NCBI RefSeq assembly: GCF_000270285.1
Contig: NC_015738.1
Coordinates: 434,001 to 498,000, forward strand
Source: Eggerthella sp. YY7918
Lineage (GTDB): Bacteria > Actinomycetota > Coriobacteriia > Coriobacteriales > Eggerthellaceae
Reading direction: 5' to 3'
Length of the DNA: 64,000 bases
Made by a program: the position numbers and the translations under genes. Shown one piece after another: positions 1 to 9,194 of this stretch. Under the pieces are notes generated by a model. The model searched no databases and had not been told where the DNA came from. It saw only the letters and a program-made list of their open reading frames with translations. Position 1 is the stretch's first letter. The number at the start of each line of letters is the position of its first letter.

Positions 1-1
1 C

Positions 2-1468
2 GAGATGCAGACCTACGACGAGTATGACGAGTATGCGTGCGACATGGCATGCTACAACTCAAAGCTGTTTTTGGACAAGGGAACACCTGAAATCGACACC
101 ACCGAGGTGTTCAACGAATACATGCGTCTTTCGCGCGGTCATGCGCATCAGAAGATCGTGCGCGACTACGCCACGCGTTCTGGTGAAATGCTCGACTGGC
201 TGGTGGGGTTCATTCCGGCCGAGTACGTGGAAAAGTACGCCAAAACCTCCAACTACAAGGGCAACGAGAACTTCAGCGGCGAATGCTGCGGTCAGAAATC
301 CTGGCCGGCCATGACCCAGTGGCGCGATGTGGAGACCAACATCAACATGTGGCCGTTTGTCATCCGTTCGATGCATACGGCATTTGAGAATGCGGGTGGG
401 CAGATCAAGTGGGGGTACCAGGGCGTGGTGCTCGTGAAGGATGGCGACGCCGTGACGGGCGCCATCTTCCAGGATGTCGAAGGCGCCTACCATCAGGTGA
501 ACGCGAAAGCGGTCGTGGTGGCTGCGGGCGACTTTGGTGGCAACCCCGACATGCGTCTTGATCTGGCTGACACGATGCGCAATCTTGCCTGGTCGTTCGG
601 CAACGACCGCACCGACGTCAACTCCATTGGCGGCATGGGTCGCGACGGCAGCGGCATCCGCATGTGCCTGTGGGCTGGCGGTACCATGGAGGGCGGTCCC
701 CGCGCCGGCCAGTCGTGCGGCATCAACGGTGTGCCCGGCTTTGCCTTCGGCGGTGCGTGGCCCTGCTTCGGCAACGACGGCAAACGTTTCATGAACGAGA
801 CGATGGTCAAGCATGGTTCCAACGGCTACTTGGACATGCTTCCCGAGGGCCAGCTTTTGGTGAACGTGACGGATGCCAACTGGGAAACCTACCTGTCGCA
901 TCAGGGCTATGGCCATGAGACGATGGACCGCAGTTCCGATTACATGGTGGCCGAGGTGCGCGAAAACATGGCCGCCTACAAAACCGGCAAGGACGGCTTC
1001 GATGTGCGCGCCTTCTCGCGCTTCGGCAAGGAATACTCCACGGTGTATGCAGCCGATACGCTTGACGAGTTAGCCGACATCGTGGGCTACACCGGCGAAG
1101 CGAAGGCAAACTTCCTCGCCGAGATCGAGCACTATAACGAACTGTGCGCGAAGGGCCACGACGATGATTGGGGCTGCGATCCGCAGAACCTGCTCCCCAT
1201 CAAGGATGCGCCGTTCTTTGCCTCGTTCGGTACCACGGGCGGCAATCCTTCTGGCGGTCTGTGCCAGCATGCCGCCGTCTGCACCGACGGACGCTACCAG
1301 GTGCTCACGGGCGCTAAGGAGCCCATTGTCGGTCTGTATGCGGCGGGCAACACCTGCGGTCAGCGCTATGGCATTCAGTATGCTACGCCCACGGCTGGCA
1401 ACAGCTGCGGCTCTGCGCTCACGTCGGGGTACTGTGCCGCCGAAAGTGTCATGGAGGACTTGGCGTAG
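2..1468 (+). CDS. FAD-dependent fumarate-reductase-like flavoprotein, 5' truncated by window edge
   Basis: The frame is open from base 2 and no N-terminal dinucleotide-binding GxGxxG motif is present, so the true start lies left of the window. The visible part matches the substrate and FAD domains of the fumarate reductase/succinate dehydrogenase flavoprotein family: an internal AVVVAAGDFGGN segment, the FGNDGKRFMNE segment, and a C-terminal GLYAAGNTCGQRYGIQY...GNSCGSALTSGYCAAE block typical of family members from gut Eggerthellaceae. Such proteins transfer electrons to organic acceptors through a bound FAD. No CxxCH haem motif is seen in the visible part. The substrate cannot be inferred. 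The family is secure; the missing N-terminus prevents deciding whether it carries a Tat signal. Confidence 0.85.
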   Translation, partial: EMQTYDEYDEYACDMACYNSKLFLDKGTPEIDTTEVFNEYMRLSRGHAHQKIVRDYATRSGEMLDWLVGFIPAEYVEKYAKTSNYKGNENFSGECCGQKSWPAMTQWRDVETNINMWPFVIRSMHTAFENAGGQIKWGYQGVVLVKDGDAVTGAIFQDVEGAYHQVNAKAVVVAAGDFGGNPDMRLDLADTMRNLAWSFGNDRTDVNSIGGMGRDGSGIRMCLWAGGTMEGGPRAGQSCGINGVPGFAFGGAWPCFGNDGKRFMNETMVKHGSNGYLDMLPEGQLLVNVTDANWETYLSHQGYGHETMDRSSDYMVAEVRENMAAYKTGKDGFDVRAFSRFGKEYSTVYAADTLDELADIVGYTGEAKANFLAEIEHYNELCAKGHDDDWGCDPQNLLPIKDAPFFASFGTTGGNPSGGLCQHAAVCTDGRYQVLTGAKEPIVGLYAAGNTCGQRYGIQYATPTAGNSCGSALTSGYCAAESVMEDLA

Positions 1469-1621
1469 AATTGTGACATCACCGGGTTCGGCGGCCGTTA
1501 ACCCCTCCCTTTTTCGGCCTCGCAGAACCATGAGCGCGGCGGTCGTCTGATGACGGCCGCCGTTGCGCCCTGTGGCCAGGCGCGAAGTGCGGGCACAAGG
1601 TCTTGAAAGGAGAGGTTTGTT

Positions 1622-2518
1622 ATGGTGGACAAGCGCGAAGTTATAGTGAAGGTAGAGGTTCCCCTCTGCGTGGACGATCGCGCTTTGCAGCGTCCCGGTT
1701 TGGTGCTGGGTTGGGACAGCGCACGCACGGCTCGCTATGTGGACGCGGTTGTTGCCGAAATTGAGGCAAACGTCGGACAGTTCGACGACTGTCAGGTTGT
1801 GGCGGTGCGGTTTGGCGGCGGGGTCGCGTCGAACGCGGGGGCGGGTATCGCCTCTCTTATGCGAGCGCTGCATCGGGTCTGCGCTTTCTCTGACGATGTG
1901 CAGGTAACCATGCGCTCGTCCATCGCCAACATCAGCGGAGCGACCATGCCGTTTTTTCGCCGAGCGGGCGTTGACAGGTTCGACTTCGAACTGCTTTCGC
2001 TCAACCCGATGGACTTCACCCGTGTAAACCGCGTGGACAACTTGCAGGACCTGCCTATCATCTGCGACAGCTTCCTCCATTCGTATGCGAACGATTCTCT
2101 GGGGCTTGTTTTGGTCTATGGGCATGCAGCGCCGCCCGAGCAGGATGGCGTGCTCAATGTGCGGCGTTCTGCTTTGGCTGCCGCACGCACGAATGCCTCT
2201 CATGTGCAACTGATGCGCTGCGCCGACGCATTAGCGGCTTCAGAGGACGAGAGCGCGCGCCAGCTTTCCGAAATGCGCGACGTGCTTGTAGAGGCCGGGT
2301 TTGCGGAATATGTACCGGGCTTGTTCGCGCGCCCCGGCAAGGAAGACCGCTATGCGCGTTTGCGTGCCGAAGGCGTTGAACAGCTGGGATTCGGACTCGG
2401 AGCCGAAACGCAGCTTGATGGCGTGGTAAGCGTCAATACGAAAGACTTCGAAGAGTACTGCCAAAACTCAGCCGATTTCGCAGCTATCACAAAGGATGTA
2501 CATCCACTCGGAGCGTGA
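1622..2518 (+). CDS. HemW/HemN-like protein lacking the radical-SAM cysteine motif
   Basis: The 298-residue protein follows the HemW/HemN layout from end to end. It has a VEVPLCVDD strand where HemW has IHIPFCxxxC, then an FGGG motif near residue 65, a YRRAGV-like FFRRAGVDRFDFELLS segment, LVYGHA near 160 in place of the DLIYGLP strand, and a C-terminal FARPGKE...LGFGLGAET...DFEEY block. The CxxxCxxC loop that binds the SAM 4Fe-4S cluster is reduced to one cysteine (C16), so it should not cleave SAM. It starts at an ATG after AAAGGAGAGG. The product could be a catalytically dead paralogue with a haem-binding, scaffold or regulatory role; no function is assigned. Confidence 0.7.
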   Translation: MVDKREVIVKVEVPLCVDDRALQRPGLVLGWDSARTARYVDAVVAEIEANVGQFDDCQVVAVRFGGGVASNAGAGIASLMRALHRVCAFSDDVQVTMRSSIANISGATMPFFRRAGVDRFDFELLSLNPMDFTRVNRVDNLQDLPIICDSFLHSYANDSLGLVLVYGHAAPPEQDGVLNVRRSALAAARTNASHVQLMRCADALAASEDESARQLSEMRDVLVEAGFAEYVPGLFARPGKEDRYARLRAEGVEQLGFGLGAETQLDGVVSVNTKDFEEYCQNSADFAAITKDVHPLGA

Positions 2519-2555
2519 GGGATGCAGCAGGCGTCTTCCTGTAGGCGGCAAACAT

Positions 2556-2583
2556 AAGGCCCGCTCCTTGCGAAGCGGGCCTT
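2556..2583. terminator. Bidirectional intrinsic terminator
   Basis: A perfect 10-bp stem (AAGGCCCGCT paired with AGCGGGCCTT) encloses an 8-nt loop between two convergent genes. The T tract is short on the + side. Confidence 0.7.
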
Positions 2584-2635
2584 TGCCGCGCACGGACGGG
2601 ACGCGCGCGGCCAACACGATGCGCGGGAACCTCGC

Positions 2636-3151
2636 CTACGAGTTATACGAGGAGTCGCTCTGCCCGTCATCGGTGTTGTTGCCATTTTTGCTGTCGTACT
2701 CGTCCTGCGTCATGACGTCGACCACATTCACGGTCATCTCAACGACGTTCAAACCGGTCATATCCTTGAGGTCCTTGCCGACAACCTCTTTAATCTGATC
2801 GAACACATCGCTGGCGGACTTGCCGTATTCCAAGATGATGTCGAGTTCGACCTTGGCGTTCTTGTCGTCGACCACGTCGGCGTCGACACCCTTGGTCTTG
2901 TCGCTGCCGCCCAGACCTTCCTGCACGCGGGAAAGCAGGTTGCCGCGCATATCGATGATACCGTCGATCTTCTGAGCGGCCTTCGAGGAGATCTTCTCGA
3001 TCACGCTCTCGTTGATGTTGAGCTTATAGACCGGCTCGGCAGGCACGGTGTCGGCGCTGCTATAGTTGGTGGTCTTGTTGTCGGTCGTATCCATGGACGC
3101 GTAGGGGTTGTACGTGTTGGTTTCCGGTTTGGTCATGGTGCTCTGGGTCAT
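2636..3151 (-). CDS. Asp23/Gls24 family envelope stress protein
   Basis: The 171-residue protein has an unstructured polar N-terminus followed by the Asp23/Gls24 domain (about residues 45-150). That domain contains SVIEKISSKAAQKIDGI, the VELDIILEYG strand and VVGKDLKDMTGLNVVEMTVNV. In Firmicutes, Asp23 is a cytosolic protein tethered to the membrane by AmaP; here AmaP-like and DUF2273 genes lie directly upstream on the same strand, matching that module. The start ATG follows GAAAGGAC. The role is inferred from the family: cell-envelope homeostasis or stress. Confidence 0.9.
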   Translation of the reverse strand: MTQSTMTKPETNTYNPYASMDTTDNKTTNYSSADTVPAEPVYKLNINESVIEKISSKAAQKIDGIIDMRGNLLSRVQEGLGGSDKTKGVDADVVDDKNAKVELDIILEYGKSASDVFDQIKEVVGKDLKDMTGLNVVEMTVNVVDVMTQDEYDSKNGNNTDDGQSDSSYNS

Positions 3152-3247
3152 GATGATGTCCTTTCGTGTGATGTGAAATGAGCGGGCGCCCGCGCGGCAA
3201 GCGAGGAGTTCCCTGCTCCACCGCGTTACGGTCGCGCCCGCAGGTTG

Positions 3248-3616
3248 CTAGTTGAATCGGTCGAGAAATCCCTTCATCCGCTCCCGCGTTTTGCGGTCGC
3301 CGTCGCGGTACTTGCCGATGATGGTGCCGATGGCCGCGAACACGGCCAAAAGCACGGTGGGCCAGAAGCCGACGATAAGGATGAGGGCTGCCGCGATAAA
3401 GCCCAAAACGCCGTAGAGCACCGCATGGCTGTGGTGTTCGACATAGGGCGACATCGCGCGCTTCATGCTGGCGTAGACGCCGCGGTCTTGCTTCGTTTCG
3501 GATGCCGCGTTAGCGATCACGTCCGAAGGCGTTTCAGCCGGTCGAGAGGATGCCTTTTGCTGACCGGAGCGGCCCGCCGTATGCCCGACGTTCATGTTCA
3601 TGGCAGATTGGGTCAT
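3248..3616 (-). CDS. DUF2273 small membrane protein of the Asp23 module
   Basis: The 122-residue protein has a polar N-terminal half and a hydrophobic hairpin (about residues 66-100, VLYGVLGFIAAALILIVGF then a second segment ending AAIGTIIGKYRDGD). This is the DUF2273 pattern. It sits 12 bp downstream of the AmaP-like gene and about 100 bp upstream of the Asp23 gene, the usual order of this envelope cluster. Its N-terminus (MTQSAM) resembles that of the Asp23 neighbour (MTQSTM). The start is preceded by GGAGGTGG. The molecular function of DUF2273 is not established. Confidence 0.85.
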   Translation of the reverse strand: MTQSAMNMNVGHTAGRSGQQKASSRPAETPSDVIANAASETKQDRGVYASMKRAMSPYVEHHSHAVLYGVLGFIAAALILIVGFWPTVLLAVFAAIGTIIGKYRDGDRKTRERMKGFLDRFN

Positions 3617-3628
3617 GGGTCCACCTCC

Positions 3629-4252
3629 TTATTTCGCAGCGTGAGCCATCATGGGCTGAGACGTGTGCTGTCGCTGAGGATCGTTTGCATGCGCCGTCGC
3701 CTGCTGCGTGAACGCGGGCGTTACCACATCGGCGTCGCCGGTGAACGTGATGCGCACCGACTCGACCGGGTAGCCCGTGAACGCATGCAGGGTTGCTGCA
3801 ATTTCGTCCTGCAGTTTCGCACCCAAAATGCCCAGTTCCGCATTACGGCCGGGGTCGATTTTCGCCCGAATGGCCATGTGCGGATCGTGGCCGCTGTTCG
3901 TGATGTCAACTTTGATGTTGTCCGTCACAAGTCCATGATGGCTTTCGATCACGTGCTTCACGGTCGACTGGATAGCACCCTGCGTGATGGCGATGGTGCC
4001 GCCTTCGCCATATTGCTCCAGCTGCGAATTTTTACCCGGTGCGGTGAGTGCGCGGATAAAAATGACCACCAAGCCGACCGCCGTAATGCCCAGCAAAATG
4101 GCTTCGACAACGAAGAACCAAGGCATGCTTACCAGCCACGCAATAGCGGGGAACAGCGGCTCCCACGCAAACCACAGGGCTGCAAGCACGCCGACGCTCA
4201 GCACGGCAGCGATGACGAAAACGATCATGCAGAAACGTTTAAACTTTCCCAT
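3629..4252 (-). CDS. amaP: AmaP-like Asp23 membrane anchor
   Basis: The 207-residue protein begins with two hydrophobic segments (about residues 8-28 and 42-67) followed by a cytosolic Asp23-like domain (SNSGHDPHMAIRAKIDPGRN and similar strands). That is the AmaP architecture, which anchors Asp23 to the cytoplasmic membrane. The start at 4252 was chosen because GGAAGG lies 9 nt before ATGGGAAAG; longer in-frame starts lack a good ribosome site. It is the first gene of the amaP-DUF2273-Asp23 set. The symbol is used by family analogy. Confidence 0.8.
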   Translation of the reverse strand: MGKFKRFCMIVFVIAAVLSVGVLAALWFAWEPLFPAIAWLVSMPWFFVVEAILLGITAVGLVVIFIRALTAPGKNSQLEQYGEGGTIAITQGAIQSTVKHVIESHHGLVTDNIKVDITNSGHDPHMAIRAKIDPGRNAELGILGAKLQDEIAATLHAFTGYPVESVRITFTGDADVVTPAFTQQATAHANDPQRQHTSQPMMAHAAK

Positions 4253-4585
4253 ACATGCCGCCTTCCTTTTGTGCGCGCGTTGCGCAAGGCAATGCGCTGG
4301 TGAATAGAGTGGGATCACTCTAGAAGAAAGGTGTGCGGGTCGAAACGGCCTGTACGGAAGTGCCGCCGGGCTATTGCCGGTCTGTTAGCGAACGATTGTT
4401 TTCGCGGCTCAATTGTATCGTTCGAAAGCTTTTCATACTCTCGGTCTACAAACTGTCTTTGCTGTTCAAACCCTCGGTCGCTGGTTGAAGGGCCAATCGA
4501 CGCGTATTCTTCCCCCTGTTCCTCACATGGAGGAAACGTGAGTGCGGGAAAAGAGTCAGATTGAAATTGACCGAAGGGAGAAGAG
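4253..4585. promoter_or_regulatory. Divergent control region between the envelope module and the hydrogenase block
   Basis: This 333-bp gap separates amaP (-) from the GltD-like gene (+). It holds a short inverted repeat (AGAGTG-GGAT-CACTCT, 4306-4321), an inverted pair CGAACGAT (4389-4396) / ATCGTTCG (4417-4424) with 20 bp between the arms, and a copy of the 19-bp TCATAC motif (listed separately). No convincing -35/-10 pair could be fixed by eye. Confidence 0.5.
4433..4451 (+). promoter_or_regulatory. Recurring 19-bp motif, copy 1
   Basis: The site reads TCATACTCTCGGTCTACAA. It fits the consensus TCATACNNTCGGTYTACAM shared with copies at 10652 and 13143, and lies about 135 bp before the GltD-like start codon in the same orientation. 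It may be an activator or repressor site; the binding factor is unknown. Confidence 0.5.
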
Positions 4586-6424
4586 GTGGGGCGAATTTCA
4601 GTAGCACCCGTCGGGGCTGCAGATAGCCGCGTCGCTGATGTGCTTGAAGTGTTTTCGCGGCGCGTTGAGGCGATGCCGCCGGGTACGTGTCCGATTGCCG
4701 TGCAGGTTTCTTTGCTTGAAACAAGTGTCGGCCAAACATGCGGCAAATGCGTTCCTTGCCGGGATGGCCTTCCTCAGTTGCTGCGACTGGCGCGAAGCGT
4801 GCTGGCGTGCGAGGCTGACGAAGCAACGTTAAAGGAGCTACGCACGGTTGCTCGGTTGGTTCGCGATACCTCGGACTGCGCCATCGGATACGAGGCCGGT
4901 GAATCGGTTCTGCGCGGTTTGGATGCGTTTGTCGACGAATACGAGCATCATGTGAACCAACATACCTGTTGTCCAAGCGTGGAGCAGAGCGTGCCCTGCG
5001 AAACCCTGTGCCCCGCACATGTGAATGTGCCGGCATACATCGCGCTTGCGCAGGAGGGGGATTTTGCGGGGGCTCTCAACATGATCCGCAAAGATAATCC
5101 CTTTCCGACCGCCTGCGCGCTGGTGTGCGAGCATCCGTGTGAACAGCGCTGTCGGCGTACGCTGATCGATGCGCCTGTGAACATTCGTGGCATCAAGAAA
5201 TATGTGGTGGATTCGCTTCCCGCCGATCGGGTGCAAACGCCGAAGCGCCTTGCCGATACCGGCCGCCGCGTTGCGGTGATCGGGGGAGGGCCAAGCGGTA
5301 TGACCTGCGCGTATTTCCTCGCCCTTATGGGACATCGCGTCACGGTGTATGAAATGCGCAAAAAGCTTGGCGGCATGATGCGCTACGGCATTCCCGCCTA
5401 CCGTTTTCCGCGCGAGCGTTTGGACGAGGACAACCGTGCCATCTTGGGCGTGGGTGGCATTTCGGTGGAATACGAGCATGCGGTGGACGCTTGCGAAATG
5501 GCCAGAATCGCCGAGGAGTTCGACGCGGCGTATGTTGCCATCGGCGCGCAGGGCGGAAAGACCCTTGCGATTGAAGGGGCCGAGGCGAAGGGTGTCATGA
5601 GCGCCGTCGAGCTTTTGAGCGCCATAGGCGACGACGACTACCCCGATTTCACCGGTAAGAAGGTTGTGGTCGTCGGTGGGGGCAACGTTGCTATGGACTG
5701 CGCGCGCACGAGCGTCCGTGCCGGAGCATCCGAGGTCACCGTCGCATATCGCCGCAGGTTGGAGGATATGACCGCCCTTCCCGCGGAGGTGGAAAGCGCC
5801 ATGCAAGAAGGTATCGAGATGAGATGTCTTCAAGCCCCGGCGCGCATCGAGGTGGGAGAGGACGGCGCGGCTCAGGCGCTCATCTGTCAGCCGCAGTACA
5901 TCGGTGCGGTAAAGCGCGGACGTCCAGCGCCGGTTGCTGCGGATAAGCCCGAGGTTCGCATTGAGGCCGATGTGATCCTTATCGCAGTTGGCCAGGCAAT
6001 CGAGAGCGCCCCGTTTGAAACGTTCGGCATGAAGGCCGACCGTACCTACTTTATTGCCGACGAATATCTGGCAGCCGAAGGGTACGACAACGTGTTTGTG
6101 GGCGGCGACTGCCAGACCGGTCCAAAGACCGTGATTATGGCTATCGCGGCAGGTAAGGCAGCTGCGCATAACATAGATACCTTCTTGGGATACGACCACC
6201 AGCTTGACTGCGGGGCGAAGGTGCCGCCTGCACGCAGCAACAACCGCACCGCTTACGGGCGCGTGAACATCGCGGAGCGTCCCGCGCGCGAAAGAAAGGG
6301 CGACTTTGCCTATGTCGAGGTGCCCATGAGCGAGGAAGAAGCCGCGCAGGAATGCAGCCGCTGCCTGCGTTGCGATGTGTTCGGTATCGGCGCACTGACG
6401 GCAGGAGGGATAGAGCAATGGTGA
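4586..6424 (+). CDS. GltD-type NAD(P)/FAD oxidoreductase with NuoF-like N-terminal Fe-S domain
   Basis: The 612-residue protein starts with a NuoF C-terminal-like 4Fe-4S domain (CGKCVPCRDG near residue 52, then TSDCAIGYEAG). It continues into a GltD-like region with cysteines CETLCPAHVNVP, CALVCEHPCEQRCRR, a first nucleotide site VIGGGPSGMTCAY (about 230-245) and a second VVGGGNVAMDCART (about 365). It ends with CSRCLRCDVFG. GltD-type subunits pass electrons between NAD(P)H, FAD and Fe-S clusters. It overlaps the hydrogenase gene by 7 bp, so the two are very likely a complex linking H2 to NAD(P)H. The GTG start follows GGGAGAAGAG. No GltA-type synthase lies beside it. Confidence 0.88.
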   Translation: MGRISVAPVGAADSRVADVLEVFSRRVEAMPPGTCPIAVQVSLLETSVGQTCGKCVPCRDGLPQLLRLARSVLACEADEATLKELRTVARLVRDTSDCAIGYEAGESVLRGLDAFVDEYEHHVNQHTCCPSVEQSVPCETLCPAHVNVPAYIALAQEGDFAGALNMIRKDNPFPTACALVCEHPCEQRCRRTLIDAPVNIRGIKKYVVDSLPADRVQTPKRLADTGRRVAVIGGGPSGMTCAYFLALMGHRVTVYEMRKKLGGMMRYGIPAYRFPRERLDEDNRAILGVGGISVEYEHAVDACEMARIAEEFDAAYVAIGAQGGKTLAIEGAEAKGVMSAVELLSAIGDDDYPDFTGKKVVVVGGGNVAMDCARTSVRAGASEVTVAYRRRLEDMTALPAEVESAMQEGIEMRCLQAPARIEVGEDGAAQALICQPQYIGAVKRGRPAPVAADKPEVRIEADVILIAVGQAIESAPFETFGMKADRTYFIADEYLAAEGYDNVFVGGDCQTGPKTVIMAIAAGKAAAHNIDTFLGYDHQLDCGAKVPPARSNNRTAYGRVNIAERPARERKGDFAYVEVPMSEEEAAQECSRCLRCDVFGIGALTAGGIEQW

Positions 6425-8130
6425 ACGTGACAATCAACGGCTGTGCTGTCGAGGCACGCGAGGGCATGTCGCTTCTGTCCGCCTGCGAAGAGGCTGGATT
6501 CGACGTTCCTACCTTGTGCTTTATGAAGAACGTCAACTGCATCGGCAGCTGCCGGGTGTGTTTGGTCGAAGTGGAGGGCCAAGGCATGTGCGCCGCCTGC
6601 AACACGTCGGTGCAGGAGGGCATGGTCGTCCGCACCAATACGCTGGCGGTCACCGCGGCGCGGCGTGCGAACCTCACGGCCATCATGAGCGAGCATCGCA
6701 CCCTGTGCGCAACGTGCGTTCGTCAGGAGACGTGCGCTTTGCGCAAGCTCGCGAGTCAGTTTAGCTTGGCCGACGCGCGCCGTGAACTTCCCCCTAAAGG
6801 CACGTGGGACGAGGAGTTTCCCCTTCAGCGCGATTCGAGCAAATGTATCAAGTGTATGCGTTGCGTGGCGGAATGTGCCAAAGTGCAGCAGTGTGCCGTT
6901 TGGGGATTCACCGGCGCGGGTTCGAATCTGCGCGTGGTCGTGGAGGGCGGCTCAAGCATTGCCGAAAGCGGTTGTGCGCTCTGCGGCCAGTGCATCACGC
7001 ACTGTCCCACGGCGGCGCTTACGGCTCGTGACGACATCGATCTGGTGGTGGACGCCCTCGCCGATCAAGAGGTGGTCACGGTGGTTCAGGTGGCACCTGC
7101 CGTCCGTGCTGCGTGGGGTGAGGGCGTGGGTCTTGCCAGTGAAGAAGCGACTCCGGCGCGTATGGCCGCGGCTCTTCGCCGCCTTGGTTTCGACAAGGTG
7201 TTCGACACCGATTTTGCCGCCGACCTCACGATTATGGAGGAGGCCAACGAGTTTATAGAATGGGTGCAAAAGGACAAGCCGCGCCCGATGTTCACCAGTT
7301 GCTGTCCGGGCTGGGTGCGTTTCGCGAAGCTGCACTATCCCGACTTTGTGTCGCAGCTTTCTTCCAGCAAAAGCCCGCACCAGATGATGGGCGCCGTGGT
7401 GAAGAACAGCATGCGCGAAGAGATAGAAGCGGCAGGCAAGCGCATGTTTGTGGTAAGCATCATGCCGTGCGTGGCCAAGAAATACGAATGCGCGGTACCT
7501 CAGCTTTCCACCGAGGTAGGCCCCGACGTAGATGCTGTGCTTACCGTGCGTGAGTTGGATCGCATGCTGCGCCTTGCGGGTGTGGATTGCACGGCGCTGC
7601 CTGAAGAGCCGTTTGACGATCCGCTGGGCACCAGCACCGGTGCCGCCACCATCTTTGGGCGCACGGGCGGCGTCATGGAGGCGGCGTTGCGTACGGCAGC
7701 GTTTCTTCTGACGGGAGAAAACCCCGCGCTCGATGCCTGCGACACCACCGAGGCCACGCCCGAGAAGCCTTGGGTTGTTAAGGAGCTTTCCGTGGCGGGA
7801 CTCGACCTGCGCATTGCGGTTGCAAGCGGTTTGGGAAATGCGGCCAAGCTGCTTGACGCGTTGCGGAAGGGAGCTGAGAAGCTTGACTTTGTCGAGATCA
7901 TGGCCTGCCCGGGGGGATGCGTCGGCGGGGGCGGACAGCCCATCGAATTTAACAAGGAGCTGGCCTTTGAGCGCGCTCGGGTGCTCAACGCGCTCGACGA
8001 AGACGATACCTTGCGCTTCTCGCATGAAAATCCCGACATCAAAAAGTTCTACGACCGCTGGCTCGAAAAGCCCTTGAGTCCCCTTGCGGAAACGTGGCTT
8101 CACACCGATCAGGCGACGTGGGACATCTGA
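6418..8130 (+). CDS. [FeFe] hydrogenase catalytic subunit, group A2-like
   Basis: The 570-residue protein has an N-terminal NuoG-like 2Fe-2S domain (CFMKNVNCIGSCRVC) and a His-Cys cluster motif (EHRTLCATCVRQETC). A two-cluster ferredoxin domain follows (CIKCMRCVAEC, CALCGQCITHC), then the three H-cluster signatures TSCCPGW (about 293), MPCVAKKYE (about 349) and MACPGGCVGGGGQP (about 494). All cysteines needed for the H-cluster are present. It is the second gene of an overlapping pair with a GltD-like flavoprotein, the arrangement used to define group A2 hydrogenases, whose physiological partner is not established. Maturases HydE, HydF and HydG are not in the window. Confidence 0.93.
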   Translation: MVNVTINGCAVEAREGMSLLSACEEAGFDVPTLCFMKNVNCIGSCRVCLVEVEGQGMCAACNTSVQEGMVVRTNTLAVTAARRANLTAIMSEHRTLCATCVRQETCALRKLASQFSLADARRELPPKGTWDEEFPLQRDSSKCIKCMRCVAECAKVQQCAVWGFTGAGSNLRVVVEGGSSIAESGCALCGQCITHCPTAALTARDDIDLVVDALADQEVVTVVQVAPAVRAAWGEGVGLASEEATPARMAAALRRLGFDKVFDTDFAADLTIMEEANEFIEWVQKDKPRPMFTSCCPGWVRFAKLHYPDFVSQLSSSKSPHQMMGAVVKNSMREEIEAAGKRMFVVSIMPCVAKKYECAVPQLSTEVGPDVDAVLTVRELDRMLRLAGVDCTALPEEPFDDPLGTSTGAATIFGRTGGVMEAALRTAAFLLTGENPALDACDTTEATPEKPWVVKELSVAGLDLRIAVASGLGNAAKLLDALRKGAEKLDFVEIMACPGGCVGGGGQPIEFNKELAFERARVLNALDEDDTLRFSHENPDIKKFYDRWLEKPLSPLAETWLHTDQATWDI

Positions 8131-8159
8131 GGCCTTTGCCGTCAAAGAAAGGTTGGGAA

Positions 8160-9194
8160 ATGAGTTTGCTTAAAACGAGAACAAACCTCTATGCGTTATG
8201 CGCACTGGTGCTGGCGCTGGCAGTGGTCCTTGTCGGATGCGCGGATCAACAGGCCTCTTCGACATCACCCGCGGCATCGTCTGAAGTTGCTGCGTCGGGC
8301 CAGACAGGCGTGTCGCCCGACGAGCTGCGCATCGTATCCATGAAAGGTCCAACCTCAGTCGGTCTTGCTTCCATGATGCAAAAGGAGCAGGGGCAATTCA
8401 CGGTCGTAGCATCTGCCGATGAAGTGACTCCGCTTCTTCTGCAGGACAAGGCCGATATCGCATGCGTTCCCGCAAACGTGGCGGCGTTACTGTACCAAAA
8501 GACAGAGGGTGCTCTGCGCGTTATCGACGTGAACACACTCGGCGTTCTTTACGTGGTAACAGGAGATACCTCGGTCGATTCTCTCGACAAGCTTGTCGGT
8601 CGCAGCGTCTCTATGACAGGCAAGGGTACGGTTCCCGAGTATACGCTGCGAACCCTTTTGTCGGCCGGCGGGCTTTCTCTCGATGAGGTGGACGTGCAGT
8701 TTAAGTCCGAGCCTGCGGAGGTCGCTGCTCTCATCAGCGCCGATGACCAGGCCATAGGTATTTTGCCGCAGCCCTACGCCACGGCTGTTTGTGCGAAAAG
8801 CCCTGCTCTCAATATGAGCGTTGATCTGACGGCCGAATGGAATCGCCTCATGGGGGCGGATGCGGGATTGTTCGTGACGGGCGTGACCGTGGCAAAGGCT
8901 TCGACCATCTCCGAGAACCCCGAGGCGGTCAATTCGTTTCTTGAGCGTCATGCCGCCTCGGCCGGAGTGAGCGTGTCCGACCCTGCGTCGGTCACGCAAA
9001 CAATTGTCGATCTGGGTATCATCGAAAGCGCACCCCTTGCCGAGAAATCGCTTCCGCTGTGCAACGCGGTATGCCTTACGGGTGACGAAATGAAAGATGC
9101 GCTTTCCGGCTACCTTGCAACGCTCTTTGCCCAGGATCCCGCATCGGTGGGCGGCGCACTTCCCGATGACGACTTCTATTACCTGGGGCAGTGA
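8160..9194 (+). CDS. ABC transporter substrate-binding lipoprotein, NitT/TauT-like
   Basis: The 344-residue protein has a short basic start, a hydrophobic segment and a lipobox ending VLVGC (about residue 23), so it should be a lipid-anchored extracytoplasmic protein. The mature part resembles SsuA/NMT1-type periplasmic-binding proteins: LRIVSMKGPTSVGLASMM, then DIACVPANVAALLYQ, then LVGRSVSMTGKGTVPEYTLRTLL. Substrates of that superfamily include nitrate, sulfonates, thiamine precursors and metal-ligand complexes; the ligand is not predictable here. It begins about 30 bp after the hydrogenase stop and overlaps the permease-ATPase fusion, suggesting co-transcription with both. Confidence 0.85.
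   Translation: MSLLKTRTNLYALCALVLALAVVLVGCADQQASSTSPAASSEVAASGQTGVSPDELRIVSMKGPTSVGLASMMQKEQGQFTVVASADEVTPLLLQDKADIACVPANVAALLYQKTEGALRVIDVNTLGVLYVVTGDTSVDSLDKLVGRSVSMTGKGTVPEYTLRTLLSAGGLSLDEVDVQFKSEPAEVAALISADDQAIGILPQPYATAVCAKSPALNMSVDLTAEWNRLMGADAGLFVTGVTVAKASTISENPEAVNSFLERHAASAGVSVSDPASVTQTIVDLGIIESAPLAEKSLPLCNAVCLTGDEMKDALSGYLATLFAQDPASVGGALPDDDFYYLGQ

Noticed and set aside
4838-6433. A 531-codon open frame on the minus strand opposite the GltD-like gene
   Set aside because: It is fully antisense to a well-conserved gene and its translation is rich in His, Arg and Cys with no domain. Long antisense frames are common at this GC content; similar ones at 59-916, 6952-8145, 13393-14913, 15864-17609, 19728-21089 and 28679-29887 were dropped for the same reason.
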